NCBI GenBank assembly: GCA_022059125.1
Contig: JAEUWY010000012.1
Coordinates: 496,001 to 560,000, forward strand
Direction of reading: 5' to 3'
Source of the DNA: Corynespora cassiicola
Lineage: Eukaryota; Ascomycota; Dothideomycetes; Pleosporales; Corynesporascaceae
Length of the DNA stretch: 64,000 nucleotides
In this document: positions 55,578-64,000 of the stretch, piece by piece
Layout of the letters: each line of letters opens with the position of its first letter
How positions within the stretch are numbered: position 1 is the first letter of the stretch
Notes under the pieces: model-generated
Databases searched by the model: none
Told to the model about the DNA's origin: nothing
Seen by the model: only the letters and a program-made list of their open reading frames with translations
Translations under genes and position numbers: made by a program

Positions 55578-56072
55578 ATGGCTCCACGAGCAAATTCCCG
55601 CACAATTGGAGAGATACAACGAGAATACCTTGGTATGATACTTGATATGATAGTGGTTCTCAGCTAAATGTTTGGCCTAGAAACCTTTCACCAAATAGTC
55701 AGAAACTCTCATTCAAGTTACGGTATTGAGGAAGAGTGGATTTTAGGGAGTGACACGAAAAAGAAGGGAAAAAGGATACCGACGTATTCTATACGGCTTT
55801 ACGTGTTTAAGAACAAGAAATTCATTTATCAATCCAGGGCCACAGATTTGGTGACGGACCAAACAGACCTGATGGAATTGGCTTTACGGAAAGTCAAGGA
55901 TTGGAAAAGGCTTATTGAGGTCGAAAATATTTCCTTCAGCAAGTTTGTACACCATTATCACAAGTACGATCCACAAGAAAGGCTTGGCCGCAAAGAACAA
56001 GACAGGCGTTATATGCCAAATAAGGTTATGGAGATAGTGACGGCAGGAGAAGACTCTGAGAAAAATGATTAA
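55578..56072 (+). CDS. Small unknown protein B of a three-gene series
   Basis: Exons 55578-55632 and 55699-56072 give 142 aa, again joined by a phase-1 intron. Exon 1 (MAPRANSRTIGEIQREYL) is a short basic leader whose TIGEIQREYL resembles TIAEVADFARGIV of protein C at the same exon end. Exon 2 has YSIRLYVFKNKKFIYQS followed by a predicted helix (TDLMELALRKVKDWKRLIE). The C-terminus is basic and His-rich. No known domain; homology with A and C is a hypothesis based on intron position and layout. Confidence 0.5.
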
Positions 56073-56775
56073 ATTACTTCAGTGCTGATAGAGTTGGAGT
56101 AGAATTTTATTAGCAGGCGGGAGTCTGGAACAGATCAGAGTAGGGTTAGAGCGAGTGGGAAAGGGCGGAACAGTACCTCAGAAGTGGGATGGGTTTCTCA
56201 AAGAGAGGCGAAATAATTTTGCTTCTATATGCTTGTGCTTTCCTCTGTATATAGTGATTCCAATCGTCTCGATGCTTAATACTCTTATTCTAGTACTTTA
56301 ATTCGGATCATATAAATCTCTTCCAATAATGACGTAGCTTACATTTACATATATGTAAAAGCGACTGAAAGAGATTGGCTATAACAGAAATCAGCGTATG
56401 GCATCATTACAGGAGGCGTTAAAGTGTATCCATAATATATAACTTACTTAATACGGCTAGTCTGTACATTTTAATCCTGCCAAAGCATAGCATTTGTTAA
56501 AATAATATTCCCGTGTAAAACACTGCATAAAATTAAATCAAACAAAATACTACAATTAAGTTATGTTTTACAAACAGAGGATATCAAAATTGAATTTAAA
56601 AACAGCTTAGTGAAGAAAAAGTTGCGTTAGTATTGGTTACAAGGAGTACAGTGAAGTAATTAGAGTTCTCTATATAACTCTGCAAAAGGCCCTTAACAAA
56701 ATTCTAGGTCAGACACCTTTTTATTGATATCTTTTAAACTTAGGCTGTATATTAAAGGAATTGGGAGCAAGAGCC
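56073..56775. other. AT-rich intergenic spacer
   Basis: 703 bp of AT-rich DNA with no supported gene. It does not show the CA/TG depletion of the transposon relic. Confidence 0.4.
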
Positions 56776-57456
56776 ATGGATCCTCGAGAATTAGTTTCCG
56801 AAACATATCACGTTTGCATCACAGTGCGAGGAGGCGACACCAGTAATTGGCTCATCACTGTAAAAGCCGAAGATAGCCTTAGCAGTCCGACTACCTCTAG
56901 GCACGGTGGCATCGGTGGACTGATTGAACGATTCAAGAACCACTGGGAACGCGTGCCTAGAAATACTGGCAGGTATAACCAAAGAACTCCGTACCCTGAT
57001 TACCTGCGACCAAAACTCAAGCAGCAGCTTCAAAGAAGTCAGGAAAGAGGATGGCGAAAAGATGCGAAAGGAATTCAAGCAGCTGCGCAGCATGCAGGCG
57101 AAAGAGTACCTAGCAAGAGGGAGGCGTTCACCATAGCTGAGGTCGCAGACTTCGCAAGGGGTATAGTGGGTAAGTATATCCATGTATCAATGTTGACCTC
57201 TTAATTTGCCCCTGTAACTTGCGCAGGAAAAGAAATGATCGAGAAAAGGAGTATGAACGTTTTCCATGTCTACTCCACTCGAGATGGTAACGGATACACT
57301 GCTACTTTATGGGGCGAAGGCGATGATCCCGAGCACCCTTTTCTTCTCGCTACAGGCTATGGTGCGGATCATAAAGAAGCTTTGGTTGCATTAGATAGAA
57401 GCTATATGGAAAGGGCGCGTCGTGAGAATGAGGCAGCTTTGGCCAGTCGCTTCTAA
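56776..57456 (+). CDS. Small unknown protein C of a three-gene series (dsRBD-like core?)
   Basis: Exons 56776-57169 and 57227-57456 give 207 aa, phase-1 intron. Exon 1 has a basic, Gln/Arg-rich middle (KLKQQLQRSQERGWRKDAKG) and ends TIAEVADFARGIVG. Exon 2 has FHVYSTRDGNGYTATLWGE, then PFLLATGYGADHKEALVALD leading into a helix. This beta-beta-beta-alpha order with GYGADHKEAL before the last helix is reminiscent of a double-stranded-RNA-binding fold, but the lysine signature is weak. It is the best-formed member of the series. Function unknown. Confidence 0.58.
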
Positions 57457-57912
57457 ACAACAGGAGTTATCATTACCATGGGCCACGGCATAAAAGGCTT
57501 CGACAATGGATTAGAAACGGTACAAGTGCTTTTTTGGCGGGAGTTACGGCTGGATCGAAAACGAGGATAAACAGCATTTTATCACAAAAATGCTTCCCTT
57601 TGAATAAAATGGATTTGTGCCTACTTTCCTGTAGCCTTTTTTATACTAAAATAATGTGGTGATGAAGAAAACGATGTTGAAGAATGCGACGTAGATGGAG
57701 GATAAGTCAAGATCACCATTTTTCGGTTACTCGGGCTTCATATTCACTGTGAGCTCAGAGAGAAAATGTTAAATATTCAAAAGTCTATTCATGTTTCTTG
57801 AACATAAGATATTTCGCGTGATAATCAATGCTTGAAGCTATGTACAAGAAGCAATTGTTTGGCACTGCCCTTCATCACTCAAAACCGCGTTATACAATCC
57901 ACTATATACCGC
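57457..57912. other. Intergenic spacer
   Basis: 456 bp between convergent genes. Nothing seen. Confidence 0.4.
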
Positions 57913-58718
57913 TTAGTTGGCACCAGTCCAGAGAGCTGGGCCAGGGAAGGGGTAGCTGGTGGGCGAGACGTAGAGGTTGAACAGAATTCCGGGGTCGGTG
58001 CGCTTGTAGAGCGAAGTTCCGGCAACACCGCCAGGAGGCACGGCAGTTCCGCTGCCACCGACCTTGAGGTTGATGCACTGGGGGTACATCTGAGCACCGT
58101 TGTCGTTGTTACCACCGTGGAGAGCGATGATCTCGTGGCGGATGACATAGTTGCCAGCCTTGAGGTTCCTGGGGATGACGGTGCTGGAGACGAAGTTGTT
58201 GTCCATCATTTCGTCAGTGACCCAGTAGCCGGATCCGCCGGGGGTGATCAAACCGCCCTGGCTGATCTTGGTCCAGCGAAGGCTGGAGGGGCTGAGCGTG
58301 CTGCAGTCGCCTATTTTTGTCAGTGATGCATCTTTAAATGGTTAGTGTGAGGACGCTTACCGTTGCAGGGAGCAATGTAGTTGATGATAGGTCCCTTGTG
58401 GCTGTCGGGCCAAGTGTTCCATTGGAAGTCAATCTTGTCGCCAGCGTTGAGCTCGACGTAAGATTTTCCCGCAGTAGCGCTCTTGTGGCAGTTGATGTCT
58501 GCACTTCCAAAAGCGGCGGGCTCGACGAATCCGTTGTCCTGGTTCAGGGCATCCCAACCAGTAGTGACAGGGCGGGTAGACGCAGGGTGGTAGAACCAGA
58601 CAGGGTCAGAGCCGGGGAAGGCCCTTCCTCCAGCAGTGATGGTCTTGACGAAACCGTGGGCAGACGCCGTGTCGAGCAGAGTGGCAAGAGCCGTGACAAG
58701 GATGGCGGTGGAGTACAT
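57913..58718 (-). CDS. AA9 lytic polysaccharide monooxygenase
   Basis: Exons 58718-58361 and 58310-57913 give 251 aa. The signal peptide (residues 1-20, ending DTASA) leaves His21 as the mature N-terminus, the first ligand of the copper histidine brace. His107 in PDSHKGPIINYIAPC is the second ligand and Tyr195 in GAQMYPQC the axial tyrosine. HEIIALHGGNN is the conserved second-sphere segment. The C-terminus ends in the family-typical PGPALWTGAN without a cellulose-binding module. It oxidatively cleaves cellulose or related beta-glucans outside the cell. All catalytic residues are present. Confidence 0.95.
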
Positions 58719-60228
58719 CTTTGCAGTATTGGTCGAAGACGCAGGAGATCTGATTGTACTTGATGAAGCTGCGGATCTGAACTGATGCTGCTACTGGAAG
58801 GAGATCGTCCCCAGCCTTTATATATGTTACTTCTATGCCCAGGTATCACAATATCGAGCGCCCAAGAAAACGGAGTGTTCTCACCGACCTATTTCGGAAA
58901 GTCAGAGGCGCTTAGAGTGATGTTAATTGCACAAGACTTGTCAGATCAAGATTCTGGGCAAATCGCGATAGGACCGAAATGGCGAAGTCTAGGCTCTCGA
59001 CCTTGGATTGGCACCATACTAACCACGTGAACAAAATTGGTCAGACATATGGGGGACAAGGCTGCAAGCGAAAACGATAGTCACCTATTCGAAATTGAGG
59101 GATACCCGAATGGTGTTGGCGGAGAATAAGCTCGCGCTACGTAGATTATTGCAGTGCCGTTAGGCATGGATAAGCGCCCGGTTTCGCCGCATGAGTTAAT
59201 CTATTTCCCCCGGAAGGCTGCGAGAATTTGCCGGTAGCGAGGCGATGCAGAAGGATCACCAGATGGCGAGGGCAACAAAACACACACGTCTGATGAGCCT
59301 CCAATAGCTTCTTGGTCTAGCTGCATTTCGCAATTTATATCAACGTGGTGAAGATGCCCGAAGATACCCCAATCCCCGCATTTTCCCCAATATGGCCTTG
59401 TCGCTGAATAAAAAGCAATATATTTTTTCAGCAGTACGATGCTAGGCCATGCGATATTCGTTCCGAAGGTGGCGGATTACCCTTTGCTCTCGGGTTTGCT
59501 CTCCATGGCTTCTTCTTGTCTCGCCACCACCGCGGAAGGGCAGTTCTTGGCTAGGCGTATTTTCGTTCCTGGAATGCTAGGAAATCCGCTGCGTCGATGG
59601 AGATTCAACACTATACACAGTGACTTTTTCGCGATATCTTTGCAGATATTCGAAAGGGGGCATATTCCTACACCCCCGGACAGAAGCTGGTTAGCTCTAG
59701 CACAGGTGACATGATGGGTCTCTCAGAATGAGATAGGTTGTATCTGGATGGGGAATGCCGAAGAATATTCCCCATGTCTGGTTGCAGGACTAGAAGGTCT
59801 ATCGTTTCATTTCAGTGTGTATGTTTTTCCCTCAATCCTGGGTACGGAAGAGAAGGCTGCATCCTCCCTAGTCGCTTGGCGAACGGTGGTACCACATCAC
59901 CGTTTCATCTGTTGGCCGCTTTGGTATAACCTTTTAGAGGCGTTCTGGTATGAAGGGTGACACGGCATATTACTAGAGAAAAACTCATGCATGGAGAAGA
60001 TGACAAGGACTTTCATCTCCCTTCATGTTAGGTGTAGATTGGGGATTCTAATAGCGAGAGAAATATGCCCGAGTTTCTTTATTTCTTGACAAACCAGAAC
60101 TGGGGTTTTCTTCTAAAAACGAGTTGACAAGGAAAAGCCAAGACTTATCGAATGTTCCGATAGTGTTCGAATATACCATGACTCAAATGCCTGCTTTGCA
60201 ATACTCTCTTTCAAGATTGATAGCTATT
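58719..60228. other. LPMO promoter and gene-free spacer
   Basis: 1.5 kb. The part next to 58718 is the LPMO promoter, with a TATA-like ttatatatgtt at about 58818. Short frames near 59.44-59.96 kb have no recognisable domain or splice support. Confidence 0.45.
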
Positions 60229-62468
60229 TCAACGCACCTGAACCGCATTCGACAGCGAATATGACTTTGCGCCTCCCCCTAAACTCACCCAGAGTGTCAA
60301 CGGGTCTTTTCCAAGCTTTTCTTTTGTTGCGCTGGCGGCGCTAACGACGTTTCCCGGCACTGTTACGGGGAAACTGGTTTCACATTGCGTATTCTTGGCG
60401 TTGACTACGACTCCGGTAATGGATCTGCGATCATCCGAAAGCTGGTAAATCAAGTTCGGGAGACATTCATCACGCGTTTTTCGGGCGATGACAGCTCTGG
60501 CAATGTCGTCGTGCTTGAGAGTGATCACGGGCCACTGGGTGCTACAGAAGGAGTTAGCTTGCGCCGCAGTAATATATCGAGAAGGAAGAGGTCGCCTCAC
60601 AGCCTAGTAAATTCATAGATCACGGCCTCGGTCCACGCCATGAGTAAGCTCCACTTCTTTCTTTTTCCTAGCAGTGTAATCTGCGGCGTGTCGCTTATCC
60701 TCATGTTCGCCTGGTGGAACATGTACGGATCCCACCTCAAGCCGAGAAGGTACTTTGTGTTCACACTTCTTTCGTATTCTAGCTGGGCATTGAAGTCACC
60801 TTGTCCATTCGCGATCGCCTTCCATTCCGTGTTGTCGCATTCAGGGAGGTCACAGTTATAGTAGATGGTGGTTCCGAATCGGCCAATAATGTACGCGCCC
60901 TCGTATCCGTTCTCCTTTACGTTGGTAATGATGGGATGGAAATCTGACTTCCGACTGGCTACATTCATCAAGACTGGGCGCGCGTTATCGCCAACTGTAT
61001 ATTGGATCCCGTTTTCTAACCAAGCTCGGATCGCATCTCCGTTATGCAATCCGGTAATCCCTGGGGGAATGAGTCCGTTCGGTGAGAAGTAGGGCGCTGA
61101 TGAAGCATCCGTAAATCCGATTCGTTTGAACCTAGAGCCCATCAGCCCGCGCGTTTTGTGCATCGAGTAAGCGACATACCACTCCTGATTCCATGTGATC
61201 TCCTTGACCACATCAGCATATGTCGCGTTTGTTTCATCCTCATGCGTGAATGTGTGGGAAACATGAAAATAGGCATTCATGTTCTTCTTGTCCGAAAAGT
61301 AGACCTTTAAGGGATCTAGATCTGAACATTTCAGAGCCCAAGTATACCTTTTGAATTTCTTATCCCATAAATCCTTCCCGGTTCCAATTGGTTTCATATA
61401 TTCGGGAGGTCCATCAATCTGGTCTGGATAGTATATCCCTTCTTGTGGGTCGCAAAGCGCAGGCTCATTGTCATAATCATGTTCTACTGCTTCTTCGATA
61501 TTTCCATTTCCATTGTGTCCAAGCTCAATCATGTATGATGAGCCAGCAGGAAGCTTAGAGTTGACCTCCTTCATCCATGCAATGTGTTCCCTGAAGTCAT
61601 CTGGTTTAATGCGATAAGATACACCAGTTTGATAGAGCTCAGTCATGACAAACACGTCATCTACCTGGGTGTTCAGATAGGTCCTTCGAAACCCCAAGTA
61701 TATTCCGTGCGTTATCCAATGAATCCATGCATGTGATAGGAGGGTAGATGACGTGAGGTCTGGACTGAATGTGGAAAACCACACCTGTTGTTCGCGTCCC
61801 GTGGGAAACTTGTTGATGACAGCAGCGGTCGACTTGGAGCCTGTACCACCAAATTGGGCTATCTCTGTAGCCAATTCAGAGTCTGTAATCTTCGCTGGGT
61901 ATTTTGCGAGATTCACGGTGCCCATTTGGGCGTTTCTGAAACGTACATTAGCTCTAGGAACGTTTCTCCGACCAATATGGAAGGCTCACACCACGATGTT
62001 TGCTGTTGCGAACTCACTTGAGTCTGTTATGGCAACCGGTTGATCAGCAGTGACTGTATTTCCCAAACTTTGAACACCAAAATCCGCATTCGGCCAAGAA
62101 TTCAGCCTTACGAGCCTGATACCAAAGAATTCCTGATAGCTGTATATTTCTTCCCATTGCTTCTTGTTGACTGCTGTGGCCCAGTCGTCGCCGCCATTGT
62201 ATCCCCGGGAGCTCACCGTGACGATGCCGCCAAAATTTCCAAAGTCGGGAGTAGAATTCAGTCGTGGAATTGTGGCCCCCGGAGCCGATAAATCGATGGT
62301 CAGGTACGGGATACCATAGCCCTGCAGTACCGCAGTCGCGGAGATGGTTGCGTTTGCATCGCGGGCAAGAATTAGCAAAGTGCTATTGACAGTGACTGCT
62401 GCGTCGGAGAGTCCCGTCAGCATGAATACCACAACCAAAAAGTAGAAAAAGCTTCCCAGAGATGCCAT
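60229..62468 (-). CDS. Agd3-like secreted polysaccharide deacetylase (CE18 type)
   Basis: Exons 62468-61990, 61935-60601 and 60541-60229 give about 708 aa. ATG 62468 opens a signal peptide (FFYFLVVVFMLTGLSDAAV); an upstream in-frame ATG at 62549 is possible. The N-terminal beta-rich part (LLILARDANATISATAVLQGYGIPY) resembles the carbohydrate-binding half of Aspergillus Agd3. The catalytic half has the metal Asp pair in LNTQVDDVFV and a histidine pair in HVSHTFTHEDETN, with GFTDASSAPYFSPNGLIPPGI and FVIYEFTRL-like regions. Agd3 deacetylates galactosaminogalactan in the biofilm matrix. Partner genes of that pathway are not in the window. A short extra 3' exon is possible after the donor-like gtgcgt at the end. 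Confidence 0.88.
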
Positions 62469-63729
62469 GGAGGTCAGAATTTCACAATCAAAAGTTGGCG
62501 GAAGGAAGTAGGCCTTCGAGATGGGATATACTTTGAAGTTAGGTGCCACATAAGAACCCCAAATAATGGTGGTATTGTATCGTATGATCGCATCTAATGT
62601 GAGGATGCTATATCCATACGAGCCGCATGGATTGAAGCACGCCGCGTCGGGTCAAGATCATCAAGTCTGCATGGATTTATCCAAGAGACGAAGACCATAA
62701 GTGAAAGAAGTATCGGAATTATAATAGCTCTACTGTTAGCATCTTGTGGCGTGATGAAAAATGCTGGGAGTTACAGCAACCTCAAACCTCATGGATGACC
62801 TGTTCGCCGGCTCCCACAAGTTGAGTTTTTGTGGACCAGGGAATGAAAGCTGAATCGCTTGGTTTTCTCCTGGGCTTTACTCTAGTTCGTTATTAGAGAA
62901 CCTCTTCCCCGAATTGTCATTTGCAGATGAAGTGTAATATGGGTGATCGGATAATATCTAGATCCCGGTGTCGGTAAGCTTCAGTGGCAAAAATAGCCTA
63001 GAACATCGGCGATGAAATTTGCACGCACGGCGCGAAAATGTCGTCCAAGTAGCTTCGGCCTGATTCGAGTGATGAAAGCCCGAATATAGCGTAAGGCTTG
63101 ACTGACGGTCCACCGAGATGATCTGTTGGCCAGGAATATGCACCACCTTCGTCCACAACAGTAGTTTAGAAAGAATATAGTCTTTGTGCTGCAATAGCAA
63201 AGTACTTTGTTGCAGGGCTTGTTTTAGATATACCCGTGGTGGAAAGACTTGATGAAGAGACGCGTATACGAACTGTGCGGAACGCGTACGGATAACTTAA
63301 GACAGATCTAATTGCAGAGCGATCAAGATGAAATAAGGCATGCTGATGCCGTCAACGATTAATCATAAAATTGTTCGGGTAGCAGATGGATACAGTCGAT
63401 GGGATGGAAAGGGAGACTGGCGCGAACTTGACGCGCGGGCGAAAGTCTTTGCTTGTTACGCTAAACCATATCAGGAAGTCCTGTCACATCGAGGGACCTT
63501 AACGCGTCGGCCCCAAAACCTGCGACTCCTCAACACAAACTGGAATATCTACTCAACAAACGATCGACCATTTCTGGTGCTGCCATGGGGCTTACACTTT
63601 CGTGGCTATCCCTACCAAGCATTACTAATCAATGCTCCCGATGCCTTCGAAGGGCTCCACACAGCCTCCTTGACTATGCATTGCTATGAGAATGCATCGG
63701 AAAGTTGCCAAGTGCTTGAACCGTTTTCA
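62469..63729. other. Gene-free spacer
   Basis: 1.26 kb. It includes the deacetylase promoter. A plus-strand frame at 63340-63753 overlaps the next gene's end and has no recognisable domain. Confidence 0.45.
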
Positions 63730-64000
63730 TCAATGATCAATACCCCTGGTTGAAACTCCCATATACTTTGCTCCGCCAAAACTTCGTTCTAGACCAGCTG
63801 GCTCATGCGCTATACGACTCGTGTCCACTTGGCTGTTAAACCGCTGCGATACACTAGGGATCTGTTGTGCCACAGCTGCTTTCTCACGGGCTCTGTACTT
63901 TTTGAGCAACAACCAGACAATAACACCCATAAGCAATGCTCCGCAACTGACGCCCACACCAATCCCGATCTTCGCGTCGGTTTCGAGAGCTGGCTTCGGG
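63730..64000 (-). CDS. C-terminus of a single-pass membrane protein; continues past the right edge
   Basis: The minus-strand frame is open to the window end and stops at 63730. Visible are a short juxtamembrane segment (PKPALETDAK), a transmembrane helix (IGIGVGVSCGALLMGVIVWLLL), a basic stop-transfer run (KKYRAREK), and a tail of about 55 residues ending in GIDH. The layout is that of the many fungal glycoproteins with a Ser/Thr-rich or WSC-type ectodomain, one helix and a short tail, but the ectodomain is outside the window. Confidence 0.7.
   Translation of the reverse strand, partial: PKPALETDAKIGIGVGVSCGALLMGVIVWLLLKKYRAREKAAVAQQIPSVSQRFNSQVDTSRIAHEPAGLERSFGGAKYMGVSTRGIDH

Noticed and set aside
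59439..59960. Possible small plus-strand genes between LPMO and deacetylase
   Set aside because: No homology, no convincing introns joining the frames, and composition like the surrounding non-coding DNA.
63340..63753. 137-codon plus-strand frame near the right edge
   Set aside because: It overlaps the end of the minus-strand membrane protein and shows no domain. It might be an unknown protein, but I cannot support it.

Overview
The window is nuclear DNA of a filamentous ascomycete (Pezizomycotina). The evidence is short (about 45-75 bp) spliceosomal introns, Zn2Cys6 regulators, a non-reducing polyketide synthase (PKS) cluster, an AA9 copper monooxygenase, an Agd3-type deacetylase, and a TA-flanked DNA transposon whose interior looks wrecked by repeat-induced point mutation (RIP). 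I cannot name the species. Exon boundaries were placed by hand from donor/acceptor consensus, reading frame and family similarity.

Region 1 (1-17.1 kb) is a secondary-metabolite gene cluster that continues past the left edge. It holds a non-reducing PKS (SAT-KS-AT and the start of PT are visible), an SDR, an NmrA/EasG-like NAD(P) protein, a SAM methyltransferase, a phenol-hydroxylase-type flavin monooxygenase, a secreted flavin oxidoreductase, an MFS transporter and a Zn2Cys6 regulator. Four promoter regions of this block carry the same 11-bp inverted motif TCGGRCGCCGA (an AflR-like TCG-N5-CGA site). None was noticed upstream of the regulator itself.

Region 2 (19-32.5 kb) is mostly conserved housekeeping: a membrane protein, mitochondrial processing peptidase alpha, a Gep4-type phosphatase, SmD3, a p34/Irc6-like trafficking protein, a methyltransferase, a type I membrane protein and a large Aro80-like regulator.

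Region 3 (32.5-43 kb) is looser. It has a degenerate 15-bp tandem repeat, a large unknown membrane glycoprotein, a 1.87-kb AT-rich Fot1/pogo-like transposon relic with intact terminal inverted repeats, a secreted pectate lyase and a secreted cysteine-containing protein.

Region 4 (43.5-64 kb) is accessory. Its centrepiece is a viperin (RSAD2-family radical SAM enzyme) transcribed divergently from a UMP/CMP-kinase-like gene, with 483 bp between the start codons. This recalls the viperin-CMPK2 pairing of vertebrates and the kinase-linked prokaryotic viperins, and suggests a fungal ddhNTP-making module. Around it are a cyclase-family enzyme, an HEXXH zincin-like protein, a tiny eight-cysteine secreted peptide, an af470-like monooxygenase, an AlkB dioxygenase and three small unknown genes that share one intron position and phase. 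The right end has an AA9 LPMO, an Agd3-like deacetylase and the C-terminus of a membrane protein.
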